DNA of 7,667 nucleotides. Source: Akkermansia muciniphila (lineage in GTDB: Bacteria > Verrucomicrobiota > Verrucomicrobiia > Verrucomicrobiales > Akkermansiaceae). Each line of letters begins with the position of its first letter. Positions within the stretch are counted from its first letter, which is position 1. The position numbers were made by a program, and so were the translations under genes. The notes beneath the pieces are model-generated. The model ran no database searches. It was given only the letters and a program-made list of their open reading frames with translations, and had not been told where the DNA came from. The stretch spans positions 1-7,667 of the forward strand of contig CALPMD020000053.1 of the NCBI GenBank assembly GCA_943324575.2. The letters are read 5' to 3'. Below are positions 1 through 7,667 of this stretch, piece by piece.

Positions 1-639
1 CCGCTCGGCCGCGTATTTTCGGCGGAAGAGCTGACGAAACTGGCGACCTTCTGCGAGGTTCACGACCTCGTGCTCGTTTCCGATGAGATCCACTGCGACT
101 TGATTTTTGACGAAACCGCGACGCCGCATTTCTCTGCACTGAATCTGCCGGAGAACTTGGCCAAGCGCTGCGTCACTCTGCTGGCCCCCAGCAAGACATG
201 GAACATGGCCGGTCTCGGCTATGCCTTCGCGGTAATCTCCGACGATTCGATACGCCGCCGCTTCACAGCCGTGCGCGGCCACACGCTCGCGGAGATCAAT
301 GCCCTCGCTTACTACGCGGCTGAAGCCGCCTATCGCGACGGCGAGCCGTGGCGCGAAGAGCTGGTGGCTTACCTAAAAACCAACCGCGATCTACTCGTCG
401 ATTTCATCCATACCCGCTGCCCCGGGCTCACCGTGATTGCGGGCGAGGCGACCTACCTCGCGTGGATCGACGCGCGCGGCATGGGCGTGGAAAACCCCGC
501 GCAGCACTTCGAGAAAAAAGCCGGACTCTTTCTATCCGACGGTGCCTACTTCGGCTGGCCGGGCTGGATTCGTTTCAACTTCGGCTGCCCGCGTGCGCGC
601 ATGCTCGAGGGACTGGAGAAAATCGCAGCGGCGTTGTAA
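1..639 (+). CDS. MalY/PatB-type cystathionine beta-lyase / class I-II aminotransferase, 5' truncated by window edge
   Basis: This is a fold-type I PLP enzyme of the MalY/PatB branch. Such enzymes cleave the C-S bond of cystathionine or similar thioethers, giving homocysteine or a thiol plus pyruvate and ammonia in the cytoplasm. The reading frame is open from base 1, and 213 codons are visible to the TAA. The family is usually about 390 residues, so roughly the C-terminal 55% is present. Visible family marks, counted from the window edge, are an initial PLGRVF (normally preceded by Asn in the NPxGR motif), SDEIHCD with the PLP-pyridine Asp at residue 28, SKTWNMAGL with the Schiff-base Lys at residue 65 (bases 193-195), and a C-terminal RFNFGCPR whose Arg 191 should bind the substrate carboxylate. 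It converges on cysK, so it is not in the cys operon. The GTG at 70 is internal, not the start. Whether it acts as a C-S lyase or a true transaminase cannot be told from sequence alone. Confidence 0.9.
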   Translation, partial: PLGRVFSAEELTKLATFCEVHDLVLVSDEIHCDLIFDETATPHFSALNLPENLAKRCVTLLAPSKTWNMAGLGYAFAVISDDSIRRRFTAVRGHTLAEINALAYYAAEAAYRDGEPWREELVAYLKTNRDLLVDFIHTRCPGLTVIAGEATYLAWIDARGMGVENPAQHFEKKAGLFLSDGAYFGWPGWIRFNFGCPRARMLEGLEKIAAAL

Positions 640-658
640 CCGGGCGGCCACCTCAATG

Positions 659-697
659 AAAAAAAGGGCGCAGCCTCCGGAAGAAAGCCGCGCCCTT
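659..697 (-). terminator. Intrinsic terminator of the cysJIHK operon
   Basis: Bases 664-671 (AAGGGCGC) and 690-697 (GCGCCCTT) form a perfect 8-bp GC-rich stem with an 18-base loop. Read on the minus strand, the hairpin is followed at once by a run of T (complement of the A run at 659-665). It lies 17 bases downstream of the cysK stop codon, as expected for a Rho-independent terminator of the minus-strand operon. On the plus strand the hairpin also follows the C-S lyase gene, but no T run follows it, so it would be at best a weak terminator in that direction. Confidence 0.88.
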
Positions 698-714
698 GAA
701 GTTGGCAGAATCGA

Positions 715-1677
715 TCAGATGTCCTGCACGGGAAGATTGGTCACCTCTTCGCGGACTTTTTCCGCCAGAGCCGTCGAAAGGTAGCGTTCGGTCGACGAGC
801 AACCGATCGTCACGATGCGCTTGCCTTTGAATTCAGGACGTTTTGCGATTTGCATCGCGGCCCAAACGTTGGCTCCAGTCGAAATGCCAGCTGGTAGACC
901 TTCCTGCTGGGCCAATGCCTGCGCCGTGGCGATGGCATCTTCGTTAGAAACCAGGATGACCTCGTCGATAATCTCGACATTGAGGTTTTTGGGGATGAAC
1001 CCGGCACCGATGCCTTGGATCATGTGAGGGCCAGGAGCACCACCCGAAATGACTGGGCTGGCGGCAGGCTCCACAGCGAACACTTTGACATTGCCGCGCG
1101 ACTTCAAAACCTCGCCGACGCCCGTGAGGGTTCCACCGGTGCCGACGCCCGAAACGAATACATCCACTTGGCCGTCGGTGTCGTTCCAGATTTCCTCGGC
1201 AGTCGTCTCGCGATGGACTTGTGGGTTCGCCGGATTGTCGAATTGGCCTGGGCCGAATGATCCTTCGCCGTGTTCTTCAAGAAGTTTTTTGGCCATGGCG
1301 ATCGCCCCATTCATGCCACGGGCGCGAGGGGTTAGGACGATTTCGGCACCCAGTAAACGCAGCAACACACGGCGCTCGATCGACATGCTTTCTGGCATGG
1401 TCAGGATGCAGCGGTAGCCCTTAGAACGAGCGATGAATGCCAGCGCGATCCCTGTATTTCCCGATGTCGGCTCAATGATGAGACCACCCGGCTTGAGGGA
1501 ACCATCTCGCTCAGCGGCTTCGATCATCGCTTTACCGATGCGGTCTTTGACGCTGAAAAGAGGATTAAAGAATTCAGCCTTCACGCAGATCTCTGCTTCG
1601 AGTCCTGCGGTGACGTGATTGAGGCGGATCAACGGGGTGTTGCCAACAGTGGCAACCATGTTTTCAGCGATATTCAT
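715..1677 (-). CDS. cysK: Cysteine synthase A (O-acetylserine sulfhydrylase)
   Basis: This 320-residue fold-type II PLP enzyme makes L-cysteine from O-acetyl-L-serine and sulfide, the last step of assimilatory sulfur fixation. Diagnostic sites are TVGNTPLIRL at 10-19; SVKDRIG at 42-48 with the PLP Schiff-base Lys44; the substrate loop PTSGNTG at 70-76; the phosphate-binding loop GVGTGGT at 177-183; GISTGA at 264-269; and GCSSTERYLST at 292-302, where Ser294 should contact the pyridine nitrogen. Length matches the family (about 310-325). The Asn/Ser-rich PTSGNTG loop, the TMPESMS segment and the GPHMIQGIGAGFIP segment are typical of CysK rather than cystathionine beta-synthase. It starts with ATG; I see no Shine-Dalgarno motif before it. 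It is the last gene of the operon, 69 bases after cysH, and is followed by a terminator. Two loop residues differ from the E. coli enzyme (Thr for Ser in GISTGA, Thr for Gly in SSTER). No CysE partner gene is in the window. Confidence 0.96.
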   Translation of the reverse strand: MNIAENMVATVGNTPLIRLNHVTAGLEAEICVKAEFFNPLFSVKDRIGKAMIEAAERDGSLKPGGLIIEPTSGNTGIALAFIARSKGYRCILTMPESMSIERRVLLRLLGAEIVLTPRARGMNGAIAMAKKLLEEHGEGSFGPGQFDNPANPQVHRETTAEEIWNDTDGQVDVFVSGVGTGGTLTGVGEVLKSRGNVKVFAVEPAASPVISGGAPGPHMIQGIGAGFIPKNLNVEIIDEVILVSNEDAIATAQALAQQEGLPAGISTGANVWAAMQIAKRPEFKGKRIVTIGCSSTERYLSTALAEKVREEVTNLPVQDI

Positions 1678-1746
1678 GGTGGATTTCGGTTAGAAGATTT
1701 CGGAATTCGGGAGGATTTAAGATGATATATGATTCGCTGTCAGGCT

Positions 1747-2475
1747 TCAAATCTGGAAATCGGGGGTCCCTGAATCCAAGTGAAGTCCGCACTCATATTT
1801 TTCACCGTTGAAGCGGGTGGCTTGCGCGTCGCCATTTTCCGCAGGACGCGTGCTATGCCAGTCGCCCATGGTGACGTAGCCCTTATCCGCCAGCGGGTGG
1901 CGCGGCAGGCCATTCTGATGAAAATAAAGATCCACCTGTGCGTCGGCCCAGTCGAGAATCGGATAGACTTTGACCGTCTTCTTTTGCTGCTCGACGAAGG
2001 GGCGATCGACACGAGTCTGCGATTGGGACCGACGCAGCCCGCTGATCCAGACATCGGCTCCCGTCTCGCGCAGCGCGCGATTCATTGGCTCGATCTTGGT
2101 GATTTGGCCATAGTGGTCTGCGCCGTCCTTGCCATTTTCCCAGAGTTTGCCCCACAGCGCCTGCAACCGCGCGGCGGAAACAGTCGGCTGATAGATTCGC
2201 AGATCGATATTCAACTCAGAAGTGAGCTGCTCCATGTACTGATAGGTTTCAGGAAACAAGAACCCAGTATCAATGAAGACCACAGGGATCTTTGGCGCAT
2301 GTTCGTGAATCAGGTGAAGCATGACTGCAGCCTGAAGCCCGAAGCTGGTCGATGCCACGAGACGGTCGCCAAGCTGGTCGTATAACAAACGCAGCCGTTC
2401 CCCTGCACGCAAGGGAGTCAGACTCGCCGATAGCGAGGCCGACTGAGTCTGGGGTACTGATTTCAAGACCGCCAT
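1747..2475 (-). CDS. cysH: Phosphoadenylyl-sulfate (PAPS) reductase, thioredoxin-dependent
   Basis: This enzyme reduces PAPS to sulfite and PAP, drawing electrons from thioredoxin or glutaredoxin. Using the ATG at 2475 it has 242 residues, close to E. coli CysH (244). Visible motifs are the PP-loop variant STSFGLQ at 42-48, DTGFLFPETY at 69-78, KIEPMNRAL at 127-135, GLRRSQSQTR at 147-156, GDWHSTR at 204-210 and the C-terminal ECGLH with the catalytic Cys at 229. That is the only cysteine in the protein. The CC and CxxC pairs that hold a 4Fe-4S cluster in APS-type reductases are absent, so PAPS is the expected substrate and an APS kinase is expected elsewhere. A TTG at 2499 would add eight residues (250 in all) and overlap the cysI stop; I prefer the ATG because the extra residues are outside the family core, although neither start has a good ribosome binding site. 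It is the third gene of the operon, 20 bases after cysI. Confidence 0.93.
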   Translation of the reverse strand: MAVLKSVPQTQSASLSASLTPLRAGERLRLLYDQLGDRLVASTSFGLQAAVMLHLIHEHAPKIPVVFIDTGFLFPETYQYMEQLTSELNIDLRIYQPTVSAARLQALWGKLWENGKDGADHYGQITKIEPMNRALRETGADVWISGLRRSQSQTRVDRPFVEQQKKTVKVYPILDWADAQVDLYFHQNGLPRHPLADKGYVTMGDWHSTRPAENGDAQATRFNGEKYECGLHLDSGTPDFQI

Positions 2476-2495
2476 GGTGGTGAGAAGGGCAGCAC

Positions 2496-4217
<1,722 letters not shown>

Positions 4218-4245
4218 GATGGTAGAAATTTAAAATGGAAAAAAC

Positions 4246-6012
4246 TTAATAGACGTCGCGTTGATAGCGCTTGGTTTTCTTGAGGTCTTCGACGTAAGCC
4301 TCAGCCGCTTCGCGGGAAATGCCTGCTTCGCGCTCAACGACGGAAATCAGCGCTTGGTGCACGTCGTGAGCCATGCGATTGGCATCCCCGCAGACGTAGA
4401 AGTGGGCACCTTCTTGCAACCACTGATAGAGCTCCTTGGCCTGCTCGATCATGCGATCCTGGACATAGACTTTCTCCGGCTGATCGCGGGAGAATGCGAC
4501 GTCCAGACGCGTCAGCACGCCCTCTTTGAGATAGTCTTGCCACTCAAGCTGATAGAGGAAGTCGTAAGTGTAATGCTGGTCGCCAAAGAACAACCAGTTC
4601 TTGCCTGAGCTGCCGAGTGCCGCACGGTGTTCGACAAAGGCGCGGAAAGGAGCAACGCCCGTGCCGGGTCCGACCATGATGACCGGGGTGTCGCCATCCG
4701 CAGGAAGACGGAAGTTCTTGTTCGGCTGGACAAAGATTTGAACCGGATCGCCCGCCTTCACCAAGTCTGCCAGGTACGTCGAGCAAACGCCCTTGCGCTT
4801 GCGGCCGTGTGTTTCGTAGCGGACTGCGGCGACAGTGAGATGAACCTCGTCGCTGTGGGCGAGCGGGCTGGATGCGATCGAATAAAGCCGTGGTGGCAGC
4901 TTGCGGAAAATCCCAGTCAGCGCATCGGCGGATAGACCGTTAGGTGCAAACTTCAAAAGTGCATCGACGATCTCACGACCTTGATTGAATTCCTTCAGGC
5001 GCTCCTTCGCGTCATCGCCGAGCAGCTCGCGCAGCTCAGCCGAGTCGGCAGCATCGGCCAATTTCGTCAGTACCGCACGTGACAGAGCAGTGATGTCGTA
5101 GTCTTCACGCAGCGCATCGGCGAGTAATTGGCGACCGACGTTTTTCACCTCGACCTCCTCATTGCCCGTCAGTTTGGCGGCTTGAAGAATCGCTTTCACC
5201 GTATCGGGCGCATTGCACGGCAGCACGGCGAGCGCGTCGCCCGGCTCGTAACAAAGCCCGGAACCCGCAAGAGAAAATTCAAGGTGCAGCGTCTCTTTCG
5301 AGGTGCCTTCGCCATTAAGAACGACCGTGTCGAGCGTCTCGGCTGGAAATGGATTCTTTTTGCCGTACTCAGTCGCCGGTGCGATGACTCCAACAGCTGC
5401 AAAAACCGTAGGTGTCGCCGCGGTGGGGGCAAGTGCGGTCAATGAGCGTTCGAGCCACTCGCTGTAGGATTCTTCAAAGTCGACATCGCAGTCTTGGCGG
5501 GCCGCTGCGCGGGTGGCGCCCAGGCCTTCAAGCCGCGCATCGATGTCTTTGCCGATCTGGCAGAATTTTTCGTATGCCGTATCGCCCAGCCCGCAGACCG
5601 AGAATCGAACCTGTGCCAGCGACAGGTCAGACGCCATCAATTCGTTGTAAAATGAAACCGCCGTTTCCGGAGGCTCGCCATCGCCCCAAGTCGAGACAAT
5701 CACCAGCAGGTTGGACGCTTTTTCGAGCTCTGCGGGGGAAATCTCCGACATGTTTTTCATGACCGCTTGGAAGCCGCGCTTCTTAGCCGCCTTGACCGTC
5801 CGGTCGGCGAGCACTTCCGAATTCCCAGATTCGGTTCCATAAAGAACCGTCAGTTTACCTGCTGAAATCGGCGCAGCGGCGGCCACAGAGGGCATCCCAG
5901 GAGCAGCCAGAAAACCGCTCAGCCAACCGCGTTGGACGGGATCAAGGCCTGCAAGAAGCAAATCCAACGCTTGGCGTTGGTCGGAAGTGAATGGGGCGTG
6001 CTCAGGAAGCAT
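4246..6012 (-). CDS. cysJ: Assimilatory sulfite reductase (NADPH), flavoprotein alpha subunit
   Basis: CysJ moves electrons from NADPH through FAD and FMN to the CysI hemoprotein. The 588-residue protein (E. coli 599) has the complete diflavin layout. Residues 1-50 are a leader resembling the CysJ N terminus (LDPVQRGWLSGF at 23-34). A flavodoxin domain covers about 53-190, with FMN loops YGTESGN at 58-64, STWGDGEPP at 107-115 and CGLGDTAYE at 140-148. After a linker rich in Ala and Pro, the FAD/connecting region covers about 220-435, with RLYSIASSP at 375-383 and GVCSTYLAD at 408-416. The NADPH domain has GPGTGVAPFRAF at 448-459, FFGDQ at 475-479, FSRD at 507-510 and YVCGDANRM at 539-547, ending in KRYQRDVY with the C-terminal aromatic Tyr588 that stacks on FAD. 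ATG at 6012 is preceded by AAGGA at very short spacing. It is the first gene of the cys operon, with a 130-base leader behind osmC. The pairing with cysI rules out a lone diflavin reductase. Confidence 0.95.
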   Translation of the reverse strand: MLPEHAPFTSDQRQALDLLLAGLDPVQRGWLSGFLAAPGMPSVAAAAPISAGKLTVLYGTESGNSEVLADRTVKAAKKRGFQAVMKNMSEISPAELEKASNLLVIVSTWGDGEPPETAVSFYNELMASDLSLAQVRFSVCGLGDTAYEKFCQIGKDIDARLEGLGATRAAARQDCDVDFEESYSEWLERSLTALAPTAATPTVFAAVGVIAPATEYGKKNPFPAETLDTVVLNGEGTSKETLHLEFSLAGSGLCYEPGDALAVLPCNAPDTVKAILQAAKLTGNEEVEVKNVGRQLLADALREDYDITALSRAVLTKLADAADSAELRELLGDDAKERLKEFNQGREIVDALLKFAPNGLSADALTGIFRKLPPRLYSIASSPLAHSDEVHLTVAAVRYETHGRKRKGVCSTYLADLVKAGDPVQIFVQPNKNFRLPADGDTPVIMVGPGTGVAPFRAFVEHRAALGSSGKNWLFFGDQHYTYDFLYQLEWQDYLKEGVLTRLDVAFSRDQPEKVYVQDRMIEQAKELYQWLQEGAHFYVCGDANRMAHDVHQALISVVEREAGISREAAEAYVEDLKKTKRYQRDVY

Positions 6013-6142
6013 AATCCTTAGTTAGTTACCTTGTATTATGAGGTTTCAGCCACAAAGTGAGCGTGAACTATCCGATAGGCAACCATTTTTTGATGATTAC
6101 TATCGATTATTTGACAGCCAATGCCGTCCGAATGGGCCAAAA
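6013..6142 (-). promoter_or_regulatory. cysJIHK leader region: likely promoter and candidate operator
   Basis: This 130-base spacer separates osmC from cysJ and is the only sizeable non-coding gap upstream of the cys operon, so the operon promoter is probably here. An AT-rich block lies at about 6083-6115. A CATAAT hexamer on the minus strand (6040-6035, 22 bases before the cysJ ATG) resembles a -10 element, but I find no -35 at 16-18 bases from it, which would suit an activator-dependent promoter. A perfect 5-1-5 inverted repeat, CTATCCGATAG, sits at 6068-6078, and a related CTATCGAT occurs at 6100-6107, 32 bases away. Which regulator would bind is not shown by the sequence. The presence of a promoter is inferred from layout; the exact elements are weakly supported. 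Confidence 0.4.
6068..6078. repeat. Perfect 11-bp dyad CTATCCGATAG upstream of cysJ
   Basis: CTATC (6068-6072) and GATAG (6074-6078) are exact reverse complements around a single C. The dyad is centred about 61 bases upstream of the cysJ start codon, a usual distance for an operator or activator site. The 5-base arms are short enough to arise by chance, so a regulatory role is a guess based on position and on the similar CTATCGAT at 6100-6107. Confidence 0.4.
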
Positions 6143-6556
6143 TCAGCCTTCCTGCCAAGCCCAATTCATGACCACCTCGATGTCAGGATGAATACTCTGA
6201 TGCACCGGGCACCCGTGTGCGGCGCTCTCCAGCAGCTTGCGATCCGAGTGCGTGGCCGGCAGTGGGATTTGTAAATCCAGTTCTAGGCGCTTGATCCGCC
6301 GCGGCTGCTCATCCGACATGAATTTGCGCACATTGACCGTCATCCCCTCGATCGCTAGCTCCTTGCGCTTGGCAACAATGCCGATGACCGTAGCCATGCA
6401 AGATCCCAGAGCAGTGGCCATCAGATCGGTCGGCGAAAACGCTTCTCCCCGCCCGTTGTTGTCAAGCGGCGCGTCGGTCACGAGTGTGTTTCCAGAAGGC
6501 AGGTGGACGGCGCTGCAATGCAGATCACCTTCATATAAAATTTCGATTTCGACCAT
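6143..6556 (-). CDS. OsmC-family thiol-dependent peroxidase-like protein
   Basis: This is a 137-residue protein of the OsmC/Ohr superfamily. Characterised members reduce organic hydroperoxides with a pair of reactive cysteines. Both are present: Cys53 in ALGSCMATV on the central helix and Cys116 in HGCPVHQSI. The FSPTDLMATALGSC block (40-53) and Glu38 just before it are hallmarks of the fold, and the length of about 137 is normal. The HGCPVHQSI form is closer to the general OsmC/YhfA-like branch than to Ohr or classical OsmC, so the substrate is uncertain and I give no gene symbol. It starts with ATG at 6556 with no purine-rich ribosome binding site in front of it. It reads the same way as the cys operon, 130 bases upstream of cysJ and 97 bases downstream of the nucleoid-associated protein gene. 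Read-through into cysJ is possible because I see no terminator between them. Confidence 0.9.
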   Translation of the reverse strand: MVEIEILYEGDLHCSAVHLPSGNTLVTDAPLDNNGRGEAFSPTDLMATALGSCMATVIGIVAKRKELAIEGMTVNVRKFMSDEQPRRIKRLELDLQIPLPATHSDRKLLESAAHGCPVHQSIHPDIEVVMNWAWQEG

Positions 6557-6653
6557 TGGAGGACTGAGCGGTTGGTTAGATAAATAGTGGGCAGATCATC
6601 TTTCGATATTCTCAGTGGATTTGGCAAGAATCTTTGGAGATAGCGCAGGGGGC
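6557..6653 (-). other. Intergenic spacer between the nucleoid protein gene and osmC
   Basis: These 97 bases separate two minus-strand genes. A small GGGC-TCAG-GCCC hairpin (6650-6661) overlaps the stop codon of the upstream gene, but it has only four stem pairs and no following T run on the minus strand, so I do not call it a terminator. On the minus strand a TTGCCA hexamer is present but no good -10 lies at standard spacing. I cannot decide whether osmC has its own promoter here. Confidence 0.3.
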
Positions 6654-7667
6654 TCAGGCCCGGTTTGCGACGTCTTCGTTGAAATAGATTTTAATAAATT
6701 TCATCTTCTTCGTCTCGTCAAACCCATGTTCGAGCACCGCATCCGGCTTGGCCGCCAAGGCGGGCTTGAGCCGGATTTCCACGCCCGTGTCGAGTTTCAT
6801 CACGGACGGGATTTTATTCTTCGCCTTGGTGACATCCTTTTTGGAGATTTCAAAAGAGTCGTCGAACCGATGCCCCTCCTCCTCCTCGATCTGCGAGCGA
6901 TGCTGGGCAAATTTCGCCTTCGCTTCCGGCGTCTGCAGGACCTCCTCTTCAAACTCCTGAAGGTTGAACTTCTCCTTCTCTTCGAAATAAGTGATCGCAT
7001 GGCGCGCCGCGGCCGATGCATCCCACGGCGGCGCGTCGTCGGCGGGCTTTGGGCTTTCCTTTTGCTCCTTCTCCATGAAAGCCACCGCCATATTCGCATA
7101 CTTGTGGGTCAAAAACGGACTGTCGGCAATCGGCACGATACCAAGGAAATCCCGGACCCAAAAACGAGAATCCGTGCCCGAACGATCAAACGTCAGCACA
7201 TAATAGCCCTTTTGGGCGAGGTGGTTGAGAATCAGACAGCCTTTATCGATCTTTTCCGGATTGATCCCCTGCTCGGTGTGCAGCTCAAGATCCCCATCGC
7301 GGGTGGAAATGCTCAAAAATGGCACCACACTCTCAGACTTTAGAATACACAGACCCTGCGTTTGCGCGCCGTCCACTTCAATATCTTGGATCAGACTGAT
7401 GCAAAGATCACCTGACTTGATGTTCGGGTGGTTCGACTTGGCGTAAAGTCGTTTGGCAATCTCGCAGCCCTTTTCCAACAAGCCTTCCTCGGAAGTAAAA
7501 ATCGCCGCCACACAGGCGTTCATCTCATGCTGGTCGAGGGACGAATGATGACTGAAACGATGACCGGCTAGATTTTTGAACGGCTTGAGAAAAATGGCAG
7601 ACAACGCCTCTTGGTCGTTTTCCTGGATTTTAAAAACTTCCTTCGAAGTCTGCAGCGGTTCATCGCG
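6654..7667 (-). CDS. Nucleoid-associated protein, NA37/NdpA (YejK-like) family, 5' end beyond window
   Basis: The reading frame stays open on the minus strand to the last base of the window, so the gene begins outside it; 337 codons plus TGA are visible. The family is usually about 335-350 residues, so only a short N-terminal piece is missing. The TTG at 7604 is internal. Family-like features, counted from the window edge, are LSAIFLKPFKN near residue 22, GDLCISLIQDI at 86-96, KGCLILN at 142-148, FWVRDFL at 169-175, an acidic helical middle (about 198-266) with several Glu/Lys runs, FEISKK at 272-277, SVMKLDTGVEI at 288-298 and a closing GFDETKKMKF at 315-324. In Enterobacteria the homologue YejK binds DNA and is found with the nucleoid; its exact job is unclear, and outside that group little is known. 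Placement in the family rests on recognition of these conserved blocks. It reads the same way as osmC but no functional link to sulfur metabolism is evident. Confidence 0.8.
   Translation of the reverse strand, partial: RDEPLQTSKEVFKIQENDQEALSAIFLKPFKNLAGHRFSHHSSLDQHEMNACVAAIFTSEEGLLEKGCEIAKRLYAKSNHPNIKSGDLCISLIQDIEVDGAQTQGLCILKSESVVPFLSISTRDGDLELHTEQGINPEKIDKGCLILNHLAQKGYYVLTFDRSGTDSRFWVRDFLGIVPIADSPFLTHKYANMAVAFMEKEQKESPKPADDAPPWDASAAARHAITYFEEKEKFNLQEFEEEVLQTPEAKAKFAQHRSQIEEEEGHRFDDSFEISKKDVTKAKNKIPSVMKLDTGVEIRLKPALAAKPDAVLEHGFDETKKMKFIKIYFNEDVANRA

Noticed and set aside
1678..1746. cysH-cysK spacer examined for a riboswitch or promoter
   Set aside because: Only 69 bases, with an incidental GAATTC palindrome and an AT-rich patch; no stable stem set or -35/-10 pair was found.
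1780..2385. Plus-strand open frame (201 codons) opposite cysH
   Set aside because: Fully antisense to cysH, whose catalytic motifs are intact; no family resemblance seen.
6111..6116. Perfect TTGACA hexamer on the plus strand in the cysJ leader
   Set aside because: No -10-like hexamer lies 16-18 bases downstream and no plus-strand gene follows, so it is probably chance in an AT-rich block.
6650..6661. GGGC-TCAG-GCCC hairpin at the end of the nucleoid protein gene
   Set aside because: Only four base pairs, overlaps the stop codon and lacks a T run, so it is not a credible terminator.
6615..7343. Plus-strand open frame (242 codons) opposite the nucleoid protein gene
   Set aside because: The minus-strand frame carries the NA37 conserved blocks; the plus-strand product is rich in Leu, Arg and Phe, as expected from the reverse of Glu/Lys-rich codons.

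Overview
The window is a compact, moderately GC-rich bacterial chromosomal segment with no mobile elements, RNA genes or CRISPR. Its core is an assimilatory sulfate/sulfite-reduction operon on the minus strand, cysJ-cysI-cysH-cysK (about 6012 down to 715). It ends at a clear intrinsic terminator (659-697). On protein recognition alone I would place it in a Gram-negative lineage, possibly Verrucomicrobiota. Support is limited to a NADPH-type CysJ/CysI, a NA37-family nucleoid protein and a general lack of Shine-Dalgarno motifs, so this placement is low confidence and a marker-gene search would be needed.

Layout from left to right: (1) 1-639, plus strand, the C-terminal half of a MalY/PatB-type PLP-dependent C-S lyase/aminotransferase cut by the window edge; (2) 640-714, a convergent intergenic spacer with the terminator hairpin; (3) 715-1677, minus, cysK; (4) 1747-2475, minus, cysH of the thioredoxin-dependent PAPS-reductase type; (5) 2496-4217, minus, cysI; (6) 4246-6012, minus, cysJ; (7) 6013-6142, the leader of cysJ, with an AT-rich block and a perfect short dyad; (8) 6143-6556, minus, an OsmC-family thiol peroxidase-like protein; (9) 6654-7667, minus, a NA37/NdpA (YejK-like) nucleoid-associated protein whose 5' end lies beyond the window. 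No gene-free stretch exceeds 300 bases.

How the genes work together: CysH reduces PAPS to sulfite, CysJ passes NADPH electrons through FAD and FMN to CysI, CysI reduces sulfite to sulfide with siroheme and a 4Fe-4S cluster, and CysK fixes sulfide onto O-acetylserine to make cysteine. The converging C-S lyase acts on cysteine-derived thioethers (cystathionine), so both sides of the convergent junction concern sulfur amino acids. Sulfate uptake, ATP sulfurylase, APS kinase, siroheme synthase and serine acetyltransferase are not in the window and must be elsewhere. I found no convincing undescribed system; the leads most worth checking are the dyad upstream of cysJ, the substituted CysK loops and the lack of Shine-Dalgarno motifs.
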